Under the pieces are notes generated by a model, which saw only the letters and a program-made list of their open reading frames with translations, was not told the origin of the DNA and did not search any database. Source: UBA1189 sp045660385 (GTDB lineage: Bacteria > Bacteroidota > Bacteroidia > Bacteroidales > Bacteroidaceae). From it: a stretch of 64,000 bases of DNA. The stretch is taken from contig JAZRDT010000053.1 of the NCBI GenBank assembly GCA_045660385.1, positions 14,738 through 78,737 of the forward strand, written 5' to 3'. Below are positions 43,030 through 52,567 of the stretch, one piece after another; within the stretch, counting starts at the first letter, position 1; every line of letters begins with the position of its first letter. Both the position numbers and the translations under genes were made by a program.

Positions 43030-44763
43030 TCACCTACCAAACAACAATTTATAGTCTCGTTTAGCCGCTACATTTGCCCATTGCTCAGGCACAAACTTCC
43101 AATGATTAAGGCGCTGGGGATCTATATTCTGGCGCATCTCAATGTAATTGAGCATATAGAACCGAAGATCAATATCCGTTGAAGAGATGACACGCTCTTC
43201 CAGTTCTTCACGGGGTATCCCTGCACCTTTGGTAAGCAGTTCGCCCCCACCATTGCCACGATACGAATTTACGGCCACACGATACATTGCTTCAAGACTG
43301 AAAGGTTTACCGTCGGCCATGCTCTTTATACGAATCCGTTCGCCCACAGGTTTCGTAACGTCTACCTCATAGATGATTCCTGCCGCTGAATCAAAATTGT
43401 AATAAAGGTTTTTCAGGCGAGGAGTTGCACTGGTCAAAGTTTCCTCATCAAAGAGTAACAGATGATCATCAGCCCTCTTCATCTGGTTCGTCCATTGTCC
43501 ATACGACATCTCCAGATAATTCTTAATCTCTTGCCCCTTCAGATGCATCACATAAAGCATATTCTCATAGCGATAGAATTCAAACATGTCACGTACATGA
43601 AGATCACCTCCAGAGAGTGAAGAGTCATAAGCCAAGGGAGCAGCCAACGACACCTGAGCCTTAGTGATATCAAGTTGCATGCGATGCACGAAATCCACAT
43701 AGTCGGACGGACCGAAATAGGCATCCCTTGAATACACTTCATGGGTAGATTCACCGATCTTTTTCGCTACATATTTTCTTACCCTCTCCATATGGGGAAC
43801 AAAATGACGCATATAAGCCGTGTCGGGCTCATACGTATCCATGTCAACCAATTCTGCTGCAAGCGTTACACGCGGCTCACCACTCCGGTTTACCGCAACA
43901 TCCAATGCGGCCACTTTACATGCATTGTTGGCCGGATTTACCAGAAGCACCGTATCACCCTCCACATTTACTACACTGGCGACATGAGGTTGGTGAATAT
44001 GTCCAAAGAAAATGGCATCAAATCCCGGTACATTTATTGCAACCGACTTTGCAGCATTCTCTGCATACTCTTCAGTCACGATACCGCCATCATAGCCCGA
44101 ATGAAAAACACCGATCACCAATTCCGGTTTCTCGTGCTGATGCAGATAATCCATCCATCGCTTCGCAGCTGTTTCCATGTCCTTAAATTCAAGGCCAGTC
44201 CATAGATTACGCGGTAACCAATCGGTCAGCGCTGGAGTTGTAAGTCCCATGAACGCCACCTTCACCCCCTCGCGTTCAACGATGATATAAGGCGGCAAAA
44301 AGGGATGTTCCGTATCTTCAAAATAGATATTTCCTCCCACGACACCACACTCCAAGTCATTTATATAGCGCTGATAGGTAGGGCCACCTGTCTCTATATC
44401 ATGATTTCCCAATACCGCCACCTCGCAACCCAAATAGTTGAGAGCCTCAGCAGCCAAATGACACTGGCTAAGCGCTACAGTATTATAATAATAGGATGTA
44501 GGCTGTCCATGCAATATATCCCCATTGTCAACATATATCACATTCTCTCCAAAGGCATCAGAAGAACGCAATGCCGACAAATAGCTGCTCACACGAGCCA
44601 GACTTCCCTGAGCTGGCTTGTCGGTTAGAAAGTCATACGGAAAAAAGTTGCCATGCACATCACTCGTACATACGATTTTAATGCGCACAGGTTCGGCTTC
44701 ACGGCATGAGCCAAGCAACAGAGCCAAAACGTACATCAAACAAACTACTCTATAATGTTTCAT
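43030..44763 (-). CDS. Bifunctional metallophosphatase/5'-nucleotidase lipoprotein (UshA-like)
   Basis: 577 residues. The lipoprotein signal ends LLLGSC. The metallophosphatase motifs are intact: CTSDVHGNFFPYD (Asp-x-His), VLGNHDIETGG, VFHSGYDGG and FFGHIHQPHV. A 5'-nucleotidase C-terminal domain follows, with NSYRGNGGGELL as the substrate loop. It hydrolyses nucleotides or 2',3'-cyclic nucleotides outside the inner membrane. It diverges from cbpA across a 109-base gap. Confidence 0.9.
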   Translation of the reverse strand: MKHYRVVCLMYVLALLLGSCREAEPVRIKIVCTSDVHGNFFPYDFLTDKPAQGSLARVSSYLSALRSSDAFGENVIYVDNGDILHGQPTSYYYNTVALSQCHLAAEALNYLGCEVAVLGNHDIETGGPTYQRYINDLECGVVGGNIYFEDTEHPFLPPYIIVEREGVKVAFMGLTTPALTDWLPRNLWTGLEFKDMETAAKRWMDYLHQHEKPELVIGVFHSGYDGGIVTEEYAENAAKSVAINVPGFDAIFFGHIHQPHVASVVNVEGDTVLLVNPANNACKVAALDVAVNRSGEPRVTLAAELVDMDTYEPDTAYMRHFVPHMERVRKYVAKKIGESTHEVYSRDAYFGPSDYVDFVHRMQLDITKAQVSLAAPLAYDSSLSGGDLHVRDMFEFYRYENMLYVMHLKGQEIKNYLEMSYGQWTNQMKRADDHLLLFDEETLTSATPRLKNLYYNFDSAAGIIYEVDVTKPVGERIRIKSMADGKPFSLEAMYRVAVNSYRGNGGGELLTKGAGIPREELEERVISSTDIDLRFYMLNYIEMRQNIDPQRLNHWKFVPEQWANVAAKRDYKLLFGR

Positions 44764-44817
44764 CGTTTACAACACATTTTATTTATGGATATTACTGCAA
44801 AGTAAGTAAAATAATCA

Positions 44818-44825
44818 TATCCTTG
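44818..44825 (+). promoter_or_regulatory. Possible -7 box before cbpA
   Basis: TATCCTTG has one mismatch to TAnnTTTG and lies 48 bases before the ATG at 44873. Confidence 0.35.
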
Positions 44826-44872
44826 CAACTTTTTCCCTTGCTAAAAGTTATTAATTACATATTCTGACTAGT

Positions 44873-45799
44873 ATGGCTTTTATTGATTATTATAAAGTTC
44901 TAGGCATCGACCGCAATGCCACACAAGGCGACATCCGTAAGGCTTATCGCCGCTTGGCCAAACTGTATCATCCCGATACCAACAAAGATAATCCCAACGC
45001 ACAAGAACGCTTCCAGGAAATCAACGAAGCGAACGCCGTACTGAGCGATCCCGAGAAGCGAAAGAAGTACGACGAATATGGCGAACATTGGGTACACGCC
45101 GAAGAATACGAAGCACAACGCCGCCAATATGAGCAACAATACGGACAAGGCACCGGACAAGGCTTTGGCGGATTCAATTTCGGAGGCTTTGGCGACTTCA
45201 CCCGCACGTCGGGAAACAATGAAGGATTCAGTGATTTCTTCGAGCAGCTGTTCGGAGGCGCACGAAGAAGAAACAACAGGGCACCCGTACGCGGACAAGA
45301 CTATGAATCTGAGCTGTCGCTTAGTTTGCGCGACGCAGCCACCACACACAAACAAGTACTCACGGTCGGTGGTGAAACCGTGCGCGTCACCATTCCTGCC
45401 GGCATTGCCGACGGACAACGCCTCAAGTTACGTGGCCATGGCGGTGCAGCGCCACAAGGAGGCACACGAGGCGACCTCTACGTCACCTTCCGCATCGCCC
45501 CTGACAAGACATTCACACGAGTAGGAAACGACCTACATATCACCGTTCACATCGCACTCACCACCGCCGTACTTGGAGGAGAAATAACCGTCCCTACCCT
45601 ACATCATGATGTGCGCCTTAAAGTCAAGGCAGGGACCCAACCTGACAGCAAACTGCGCTTACGCGGCAAGGGGTTCCCAATATACAAACATGAAGGCAGC
45701 TTCGGAGACCTCATCATCAGTATCAACATCACTATCCCCACCACACTGAGCGAACAACAGCGAACATTCTTTACTAAACTACAGGAAACAGGTCTGTAG
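44873..45799 (+). CDS. cbpA: Curved DNA-binding protein/DnaJ-type co-chaperone CbpA
   Basis: 308 residues. A J domain (1-70) with DYYKVLGIDRNATQGDIRKA and the HPD motif (LYHPDTNKD) is followed by a Gly/Phe-rich linker (about 88-130), then the DnaJ C-terminal substrate domains (ESELSLSLRDAATTHKQVL, IPAGIADGQRLKLRGHG, DLYVTFRI, LRLRGKGFP). There is no Cys-rich zinc finger, so it is the CbpA type (class II), which stimulates DnaK and can bind DNA. No CbpM partner gene is seen next to it. Confidence 0.9.
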   Translation: MAFIDYYKVLGIDRNATQGDIRKAYRRLAKLYHPDTNKDNPNAQERFQEINEANAVLSDPEKRKKYDEYGEHWVHAEEYEAQRRQYEQQYGQGTGQGFGGFNFGGFGDFTRTSGNNEGFSDFFEQLFGGARRRNNRAPVRGQDYESELSLSLRDAATTHKQVLTVGGETVRVTIPAGIADGQRLKLRGHGGAAPQGGTRGDLYVTFRIAPDKTFTRVGNDLHITVHIALTTAVLGGEITVPTLHHDVRLKVKAGTQPDSKLRLRGKGFPIYKHEGSFGDLIISINITIPTTLSEQQRTFFTKLQETGL

Positions 45800-45921
45800 C
45801 CACACCCACGAGTTCAAGCTATCGTCTAAAAGCGTTGCACGCATTTGCCGTTTACACAAGAAAATAACCATCACTACTAAAAAGTTTGCATGGTTTATTT
45901 TCTTTTTCCCATGAAAAAATC

Positions 45922-45939
45922 TTAACTTTGCGAAGTTAA
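45922..45939 (+). promoter_or_regulatory. -7 box and overlapping dyad before trmD
   Basis: TAACTTTG (45923-45930) lies inside a perfect dyad, TTAACTT-TGCG-AAGTTAA (45922-45939), 12 bases before the ATG at 45951. The dyad could be an operator or a leader hairpin. Confidence 0.5.
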
Positions 45940-45950
45940 CAAATTAGACT

Positions 45951-46634
45951 ATGCGCATTGACATACTCACAGTATTACCCGAAATGATTGAAGGGTTCTT
46001 CGACTGCTCCATCATGGCACGAGCCAAGAAGAAGGGGCTAGCCGATATCGTAATACACAACATACGCGACTATACGACTGATAAACACCGCCGCACCGAC
46101 GATTACCCCTTCGGCGGATGCGCCGGAATGGTCATGAAGATAGAGCCCATTGACAACCTCATTACCAAGCTCAAGAGCGAGCGCCACTACGATGAAGTAA
46201 TCTTCACTACACCCGATGGCGAGCAGTGGAATCAGAAGATGGCCAACACGATGTCCATGTGTGAGAACCTCATCATCCTATGCGGCCACTTCAAAGGCAT
46301 CGACTATCGCATACGCGAACATCTCATCACGAAAGAGGTCAGCATAGGCGACTATGTACTCACAGGAGGTGAGTTGGCGGCAGCAGTTATGGCCGACAGC
46401 CTCGTGCGTATTATTCCTGGAGTAATCAGCGATGAGCAATCAGCATTGTCAGACTCATTCCAGGACAATCTATTGGCTCCCCCCGTATATACTCGTCCTG
46501 CAGAATATAAGGGATGGCGCGTGCCCGATGTTTTGCTTTCAGGCCATGAAGCCAAGATACGCGAATGGGAGTTCCAACAGTCATTGGAACGCACCAAGCT
46601 ACTGCGCCCCGACCTACTGGAAGGAGGCTTGTAA
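45951..46634 (+). CDS. trmD: tRNA (guanine37-N1)-methyltransferase
   Basis: 227 residues, typical length. TrmD methylates G37 beside the anticodon using SAM, which prevents frameshifting. Conserved SPOUT/knot motifs are present: DIVIHNIRDYTTDKHRRTDDYPFGG, CGHFKGIDYRIREHL and VSIGDYVLTGGELAA. The start MRIDILTVLPEM is standard. No rpsP/rimM/rplS partners adjoin it; in Bacteroidetes trmD often stands apart. It heads a plus-strand run that continues with pyrB 58 bases later. Confidence 0.95.
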   Translation: MRIDILTVLPEMIEGFFDCSIMARAKKKGLADIVIHNIRDYTTDKHRRTDDYPFGGCAGMVMKIEPIDNLITKLKSERHYDEVIFTTPDGEQWNQKMANTMSMCENLIILCGHFKGIDYRIREHLITKEVSIGDYVLTGGELAAAVMADSLVRIIPGVISDEQSALSDSFQDNLLAPPVYTRPAEYKGWRVPDVLLSGHEAKIREWEFQQSLERTKLLRPDLLEGGL

Positions 46635-46692
46635 TTACACATTCCGAGAGATTTAAATAAGAATCAAATACAACGACTAATCATAACACGCC

Positions 46693-47604
46693 ATGACAAA
46701 GAGTTTCGTAACCATCGCCGACCTCAGTAAAGAAAAGATCATGAGTCTGCTCGAGGCCGCCAGCCGATTTGAGGCAAACCCCAACCGTAAAACTTTGGAC
46801 GGAAAAGTAATTGCCACACTATTTTTCGAGCCATCAACCCGTACGCGCCTCTCTTTTGAGACGGCTGTAAACCGTTTGGCTGGTAGAGTTATCGGATTTA
46901 GCGATGCAGCCACATCCAGTTCATCGAAGGGCGAAAGCTTAAAGGACACCATCATGATGGTAAGCAACTATGCCGATCTCATCGTGATGCGCCACCACCT
47001 CGAAGGTGCTGCGCGCTATGCCAGCGAAATTTCGCCCGTACCCATCATCAATGCCGGTGATGGTGCCAACCAGCACCCCTCGCAGACAATGCTTGATCTT
47101 TATTCCATCTATAAGACACAAGGCACTTTGGAGAACCTCAACATATATCTGGTGGGAGACCTCAAATATGGCCGCACGGTACACTCACTGCTGATGGCCA
47201 TGCGCCACTTCAATCCTCAGTTCCACTTTGTAGCCCCCAAGGAGCTGGCTATGCCCAACGAATACAAGCTCTACTGTAAGGAGCATGGCATCAACTATGT
47301 TGAGCACACCGATTTCACCGAGGAGACCATTGCCGATGCCGACATTCTTTATATGACTCGCGTACAGCGCGAACGCTTCACCGACCTCATGGAATACGAG
47401 CGCGTAAAAGATGTATATATCCTTAAGGCCGATATGTTGAAGGGCACACGCGACAACCTGCGCATTCTACACCCGCTTCCCCGTGTAAATGAGATTGCAA
47501 CGGATGTCGACGAAAGTCCCAAAGCATACTATTTCCAACAAGCAAAGAACGGACTCTATGTGCGCGAAGCACTTATCTGCGACTGCTTGGGTATAGAGAT
47601 TTAA
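46693..47604 (+). CDS. pyrB: Aspartate carbamoyltransferase, catalytic subunit
   Basis: 303 residues. It condenses carbamoyl phosphate and aspartate, the first committed step of pyrimidine synthesis. Carbamoyl-phosphate and active-site motifs are FEPSTRTRLSFE (STRT), HPSQTMLDLYSI, TRVQRERF and HPLPRVNEI. pyrI follows 43 bases later, so the holoenzyme is of the regulated class B type. No obvious attenuator or leader peptide was seen before the gene. Confidence 0.96.
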   Translation: MTKSFVTIADLSKEKIMSLLEAASRFEANPNRKTLDGKVIATLFFEPSTRTRLSFETAVNRLAGRVIGFSDAATSSSSKGESLKDTIMMVSNYADLIVMRHHLEGAARYASEISPVPIINAGDGANQHPSQTMLDLYSIYKTQGTLENLNIYLVGDLKYGRTVHSLLMAMRHFNPQFHFVAPKELAMPNEYKLYCKEHGINYVEHTDFTEETIADADILYMTRVQRERFTDLMEYERVKDVYILKADMLKGTRDNLRILHPLPRVNEIATDVDESPKAYYFQQAKNGLYVREALICDCLGIEI

Positions 47605-47606
47605 TT

Positions 47607-47640
47607 GACAATGGACAATTAAAAATGGACAATTAAAAAG
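47607..47640 (+). repeat. Two direct copies of ATGGACAATTAAAA between pyrB and pyrI
   Basis: A 14-base word repeats in tandem-like fashion in the 43-base gap. It is similar in style to the words between phoH and purC. Confidence 0.6.
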
Positions 47641-47647
47641 ACAAGTT

Positions 47648-48109
47648 ATGAAAAACAATAAGACAGAACTCCTCGTGGCAGCCCTCGAAAATGGCACCGT
47701 CATCGATCATATCCCATCGGAACTTGTGTTCACCATCGCTTCACTGCTCGAATTAGACAAGTTGAGCTCAGGCGTTACCATCGGATACAACCTCAACAGC
47801 AAGAAACTGGGCAAGAAGGGCATCATCAAAGTGGCCGACAAATTCTTCACCGACGAAGAGATAAGCCGTCTGTCCATAGTAGCTCCCAACGTGGTGCTCA
47901 ACATCATCCGCAACTTTGACGTGGTAGAGAAGAAAGAGGTTATCATCCCCGACGAACTGCATGGTATCGTACGTTGCGGCAACCCCAAGTGCATTACCAA
48001 CAACGAGCCCATGGGCACCTTCTTCCATGTAATTGACAAGACCGAAGGCATCCTCAAATGTCACTACTGCGAGAAAGAGCAGAACAAAAGCGAAGTAAAG
48101 CTTGTATAA
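47648..48109 (+). CDS. pyrI: Aspartate carbamoyltransferase, regulatory subunit
   Basis: 153 residues, normal length. The N-terminal nucleotide-binding domain begins with ALENGTVIDHIPSELVF and continues to about residue 100. The zinc domain has four cysteines: VRCGNPKCITN and LKCHYCEKEQ. PyrI binds CTP and ATP, conferring feedback control on PyrB. It pairs with the upstream pyrB. Confidence 0.96.
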   Translation: MKNNKTELLVAALENGTVIDHIPSELVFTIASLLELDKLSSGVTIGYNLNSKKLGKKGIIKVADKFFTDEEISRLSIVAPNVVLNIIRNFDVVEKKEVIIPDELHGIVRCGNPKCITNNEPMGTFFHVIDKTEGILKCHYCEKEQNKSEVKLV

Positions 48110-48120
48110 CCATGTATGAC

Positions 48121-48197
48121 TTGTGATTTATGACCTTGATTCATCTTCGGCATCATCAGACACAATGAGCCGAGGCACGTCAGGTCATAAATCACAA
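48121..48197. ncRNA. Long two-tier hairpin between pyrI and the flavin reductase gene
   Basis: A perfect 16-bp outer stem (48121-48136 with 48182-48197) holds a 7-bp inner stem (48145-48151 with 48169-48175, one G-T pair). It fills most of the gap before the ATG at 48220. There is no T-run, so it is not an ordinary terminator. It may be a processing or stability element, a REP-like repeat or a cis-regulator. Compare with 3079-3158. Confidence 0.5.
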
Positions 48198-48219
48198 CGC
48201 TACAATCACACCATTCAAC

Positions 48220-48789
48220 GTGAAAGTAAACTGGAAACCTGGCACGATGATATACCCTCTGCCCGCAGTGATGGTCACCTGCGGCGCCACCGAAGAGGAA
48301 TATAACATTATCACCATTGCATGGACGGGAACAATATGCACTAACCCACCCATGTGCTACATATCAGTACGCCCCGAACGGCACTCGGCCGAGATCTTGA
48401 GACGCAATATGGAGTTTGTCATCAATCTCACCGATGCCTCCACAGCCTATGCCACCGACTGGTGCGGTGTACGCTCAGGCAAGGACTACAACAAATTCAA
48501 GGAGATGGGGCTCACACCCGGGAAAGCCACCATCGTGCAGGCTCCCATCATCGAAGAATCACCCTTATGCATCGAGTGCCGCGTCAAAGAGATCATCTCG
48601 TTAGGTTCGCATGACATGTATATCGCCGAAGTGGTCAACGTAATGGCCGACGACAAATATATAAACGAAGAAACCGGAAAGTTCGAACTGGCCGACAGCG
48701 ATCCGCTCGTATACCTGCATGGAGGCTATTATCATTTGGGCGACAAGATCGGCAAGTTCGGTTGGTCGGTAGAAAAGAAGAAAAAGTAA
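48220..48789 (+). CDS. Flavin reductase family protein
   Basis: 189 residues. The FMN-binding split-barrel fold is indicated by KPGTMIYPLPAVMVTCG, ITIAWTGTICTNPPMCYISV and VINLTDASTAYATDWCGV, with SGKDYNKF. Such proteins use NAD(P)H to reduce FMN, or are related FMN-binding proteins with other roles; the Cys-containing variants here are like the Bacteroidetes form. It lies 3 bases before the PorT-like start, in the same operon. Confidence 0.88.
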   Translation: MKVNWKPGTMIYPLPAVMVTCGATEEEYNIITIAWTGTICTNPPMCYISVRPERHSAEILRRNMEFVINLTDASTAYATDWCGVRSGKDYNKFKEMGLTPGKATIVQAPIIEESPLCIECRVKEIISLGSHDMYIAEVVNVMADDKYINEETGKFELADSDPLVYLHGGYYHLGDKIGKFGWSVEKKKK

Positions 48790-48792
48790 GCC

Positions 48793-49494
48793 ATGAAACG
48801 GCAAATCGTATTCGTATTGGCTCTTTGTCTTTGTTTGGCAACCCATGCGAAACACAATCAAGAGTCGAAAGTCAACTATGGAGTGAAAGCTGGCTTCAGC
48901 TCCACCATATACGACATCATCCGTTTAGAAGTAAACTCCGCTCCCATCAACGAATACTCTGCCAAGTCCGAACTCAGCTCATTCTTCACTGTCTTTACCC
49001 GTTTCAACATCAAGCGCCATTATCTGCAGACCGAGCTGAGCTATAATTTCAGCAACTACTCCATCCTATTCCCCTCCCACCAGTGGGATCCCACATTGGA
49101 GCAATCCCGACAATCGGTCGTCAACACCCAGATCAACGGACTCGAACTACCCATCTACTACGGCTACCACATCTTGAAAGAGGGTCCCTATGGCATGTCA
49201 TTCTACATCGGTCCTAAAGCCAAGTATGTGATCAACGAGCACAGTCGGTATCGCTTCAGCAACTTTCCCTATAGCCATATTGAGGAGCAGATTCTGCCAC
49301 TGAACTTCAGTCTGATGGTTGGACTTGGAGTCAGCATCAACCGCATGTTCTTCGACTTCTCTTTCGAATATGGCCTCCACAACATTTCACAGGGCATCAA
49401 GAGTATTGATAACGATGGAACCTCCCACACACAGGGAATCATCTTCGACCGGAGAAAGAACGTGCTCAGTTTCTCGTTCGGACTCATCCTCTAA
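48793..49494 (+). CDS. PorT-like outer membrane beta-barrel protein
   Basis: 233 residues with a signal peptide (IVFVLALCLCLATHA). Amphipathic beta strands alternate to a typical barrel end (LSFSFGLIL). The pattern YGVKAGFSSTIYD at the start and LPIYYGYHI in the middle fits the PorT/outer-membrane-beta-barrel family. In Porphyromonas PorT is needed for type IX secretion, which would agree with the T9SS-like tails on proteins at 4514 and 20803; the function here is inferred only. Only 3 bases separate it from the flavin reductase gene. Confidence 0.7.
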   Translation: MKRQIVFVLALCLCLATHAKHNQESKVNYGVKAGFSSTIYDIIRLEVNSAPINEYSAKSELSSFFTVFTRFNIKRHYLQTELSYNFSNYSILFPSHQWDPTLEQSRQSVVNTQINGLELPIYYGYHILKEGPYGMSFYIGPKAKYVINEHSRYRFSNFPYSHIEEQILPLNFSLMVGLGVSINRMFFDFSFEYGLHNISQGIKSIDNDGTSHTQGIIFDRRKNVLSFSFGLIL

Positions 49495-49516
49495 CCTCAT
49501 ACACCTATTATAATAT

Positions 49517-52411
49517 ATGTACCCATTCCTTAAAGCCGTAGCCGAAGACGTCTACCACAAGTTTGGCGACAACCTATCCCGCACAGCCATCGTATTTCCG
49601 GGCAAACGAGCAGGACTGTTCTTTAACCAATACCTGGTAGAGTGTGCCGGCCATCCCTTGTGGGCACCAGCATATATTACAATCAGTGACCTGTTCGGAC
49701 AACTGTCTACGCTCAAAGTCGAGAACCCCATCCGGCAGGTATGCCTACTACACAAGATTTTCAATCAGCATACCCTACGCAACGAGCCGCTTGATGATTT
49801 CTTCTATTGGGGCGAGCTCATGTTATCCGATTTCGATGACATCGATAAGAACCTTGTGGAAACCGACGACCTCTTCATCAATCTGGCCGATGTCAAGACC
49901 ATCAATAGCCGGTTCGAATTCCTCACCGAAGAGCAGAAGAACGTGCTTGAACGATTCTTTTCCGGCTTTCGCGACCAGCAGCAGCGCACCGCACTTAAGG
50001 ACCGCTTCATCGAGTTGTGGAGAGTCATGGGAACCATATACAAAGAGCTGCATACACAACTACATGCCAACGGCATGGCTTACGAAGGCATGATGTATCG
50101 CGATGCGATAGAGCATTTCGATTCGGAGCGACTCACCTTCGACCGCTACATCATCGTCGGATTCAACGTACTCAACAAAGTAGAGCAGGAACTCTTCACC
50201 AAACTGAAAGAAAACGGCAGAGCCCTATTCTATTGGGACTACGACCTCTACTATTACAACAACCCACACCATGAGGCCGGCACATTCGTACGCGAGAACA
50301 TTTCGAAGTATGGCAATGCGCTTGCCGATGTCTCCATCTACGATAACCTGAAGCGTCTGCCCGAGATAAGCTACATAGCAGCACCTACCGACAACGCCCA
50401 GGCACGCTATCTCAGCGAATGGATTCATGCGCACCACACTACCAGCAACGAACAAGAGACAGCTATCGTACTCTGCAACGAAGACATGGCACTCCCCGTA
50501 CTCCATGCCCTCCCGTCCGAAAAGGTAAACAACGTGAACATCACCATGGGATTCAAGCTGACACAAACCCCGGTGTATTCGCTCATCAACAGTTACCTGA
50601 CCCTACACACACGAGGGTTCGACGAAGAGAAGCAACTCTACAAGACGAAAGAACTCAGATTGCTGCTGACACATCCCTATATCAATGCCCTATACCCTGA
50701 ATCCAAAGAGTGGTGGGAAGAGATACTGAAGTCAAACCGTCTGTTCCTGCCTGCCGACCAACTCAGCAGCCACCCATCATTGGGTTTCCTGTTCGTGCAT
50801 CACAGCAGCGACAACGCAGCAATGCTCGACACGATAAGCCAACTCATCGAGCGTATCAGCCATCTGTTTGCCTCCAACAGCACCGATGAGCCCCAACAAA
50901 CCCACGAGTTGTATACCCAGCTCTACGAAGAGGCCCTCTTCCGCATACATCAATTTGTAAGCAGTTTCCGCACCCTGCTCGACGAGAACACACTAAACGT
51001 CAAGCCGCGCACATTGGTACGCCTCATACAGCGAGCCATGAAACTGGCCACCATCCCCTTCCATGGCGAACCAGCCATCGGTCTGCAAGTGATGGGCGTG
51101 CTAGAAACACGAAATTTGGACTTCAGACGCATTATACTACTCTCGACCAACGAAGGCAAACTGCCCAAAAAGAGCAACGAAGCCTCGTTCATCCCCTACA
51201 ACCTGCGCGAAGCCTTCGGCATGACCACACTGCAACGCCAGAATGCAGTGTATGCCTACTACTTCTACCGCATGATACAACGTGCCGAGCACGTAACCAT
51301 CGTCTATAATGACGGCACCGACGGCATGAACAAGCAAGAGCCCTCACGCTATGTCATGCAGTTGCAGGTTGAGTTTCCCGGCACACTCACATCCTATAGC
51401 TTGCAAGCCACAACGCATCCTACACAGCACACCGGCATCAGCATTGAGCAGACCGACTATACCCGCCAGAAGCTACAGGAACACTTCCGATACGATCCTA
51501 CAAGACGTAGGAACTACAAATTATCCCCCTCGGCCATCAACGATTACCTGACATGCCGACTCAAATTCTACCTACAGCACATCGAAGGGATCACACCTCC
51601 CGAAGAGCTTAAGGCCGATGTCGATGTAGCCCACTTCGGAAGCATATTCCACAAGAGCGCCGAGTTGGCCTATGAGAAGCTCACCGAGCGCGGCAACATG
51701 ATACATGACTTCGAACTCGAAGCGCTATACAACCAGGAGGAAAAACTGTCCCATTTCGTCGATGAAGCATTCCGCCTTGAGTTCTTCCACACCGACAAGG
51801 GCGAACCCCTCCCCTTCAACGGCACGCAGCTCATCGTCCGTCATGCCATAAAGCGCTACCTGCGCCAGCTATTAAAGATGGACGCCCAGCGTGCCCCGTT
51901 CCAATATATCAAGAGCGAGATGAAGATACAACAAACCATCATCGTTCAAAGCCACGGCACCGAACTACCCATATTGCTCGGTGGCACCATCGACCGCATC
52001 GACTGCAAGGAGGGCATCACCCGCATCATCGACTACAAGACCGGAGGCTCACAAAAGAAAATCGAAGACATCAGCCAACTCTTCCATACCGACAAGCCAC
52101 GCGACAACTACGTGTTCCAAGCCTTCTACTATGCCTACCTGATGAAAGACCAATACGAGCAGATAGCCCCGTCGCTTCTCTTCGTGCGCAACACATCAAA
52201 GGCAGACTTCGAACCCAACATCATCATCAACAAGAATCCCGTCACCAACTTCAAGGAATACAGCGACGAGTTTGGCACCCTACTCAACAACACCATTGAG
52301 GAGATCTTCAATAGCGACCTCCCCTACACTGCCGCCGAGAACAACGATGCATGCCTCTACTGTCAGCTGAAAAGCATATGCAGGCGCAAAGTGGAAAACT
52401 TTTACCGATGA
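49517..52411 (+). CDS. AddB-like PD-(D/E)XK nuclease family protein
   Basis: 964 residues. It belongs to the AddB/RexB-like helicase-nuclease group: the N-terminal FPGKRAGLFFNQYL is a Walker-A-like loop lacking the usual GKT, which suggests an inactive ATPase; a helicase-like middle follows. The C-terminal nuclease has SPSAINDYLTCRLKFYL, HFGSIFHKSAELAY and GGTIDRIDCKEG with IIDYKTGG (Asp and Asp-x-Lys), and an Fe-S-type cysteine set: Cys in LTCRLKF plus CLYCQLKSIC near the end. AddAB repairs double-strand breaks and degrades foreign linear DNA. The AddA partner is not visible after it in the window. A terminator follows at 52526. Confidence 0.85.
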   Translation: MYPFLKAVAEDVYHKFGDNLSRTAIVFPGKRAGLFFNQYLVECAGHPLWAPAYITISDLFGQLSTLKVENPIRQVCLLHKIFNQHTLRNEPLDDFFYWGELMLSDFDDIDKNLVETDDLFINLADVKTINSRFEFLTEEQKNVLERFFSGFRDQQQRTALKDRFIELWRVMGTIYKELHTQLHANGMAYEGMMYRDAIEHFDSERLTFDRYIIVGFNVLNKVEQELFTKLKENGRALFYWDYDLYYYNNPHHEAGTFVRENISKYGNALADVSIYDNLKRLPEISYIAAPTDNAQARYLSEWIHAHHTTSNEQETAIVLCNEDMALPVLHALPSEKVNNVNITMGFKLTQTPVYSLINSYLTLHTRGFDEEKQLYKTKELRLLLTHPYINALYPESKEWWEEILKSNRLFLPADQLSSHPSLGFLFVHHSSDNAAMLDTISQLIERISHLFASNSTDEPQQTHELYTQLYEEALFRIHQFVSSFRTLLDENTLNVKPRTLVRLIQRAMKLATIPFHGEPAIGLQVMGVLETRNLDFRRIILLSTNEGKLPKKSNEASFIPYNLREAFGMTTLQRQNAVYAYYFYRMIQRAEHVTIVYNDGTDGMNKQEPSRYVMQLQVEFPGTLTSYSLQATTHPTQHTGISIEQTDYTRQKLQEHFRYDPTRRRNYKLSPSAINDYLTCRLKFYLQHIEGITPPEELKADVDVAHFGSIFHKSAELAYEKLTERGNMIHDFELEALYNQEEKLSHFVDEAFRLEFFHTDKGEPLPFNGTQLIVRHAIKRYLRQLLKMDAQRAPFQYIKSEMKIQQTIIVQSHGTELPILLGGTIDRIDCKEGITRIIDYKTGGSQKKIEDISQLFHTDKPRDNYVFQAFYYAYLMKDQYEQIAPSLLFVRNTSKADFEPNIIINKNPVTNFKEYSDEFGTLLNNTIEEIFNSDLPYTAAENNDACLYCQLKSICRRKVENFYR

Positions 52412-52525
52412 ACAAAACAGATGCTCCCCATGTTATAAGCATGTGTTTTTCATAGTAAATAGATTTTCATGTCGCCGCTTGCTTGCGAAAGTCAGCACAG
52501 ACGGGGCGGAAGCGTCCGCTATCAA

Positions 52526-52560
52526 AACAGAAGCCTTGGCTCCCCACCAAGGCTTCTGTT
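52526..52560. terminator. Bidirectional intrinsic terminator
   Basis: A 14-bp stem (52526-52539 with 52547-52560) with a 7-base loop lies between convergent genes. Confidence 0.88.
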
Positions 52561-52567
52561 CTAATTG

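Noticed and set aside
52412..52525. Gene or regulatory element after the AddB-like gene
   Set aside because: Only a short AT-rich gap before the terminator, with no start-stop frame of interest or conserved motif.
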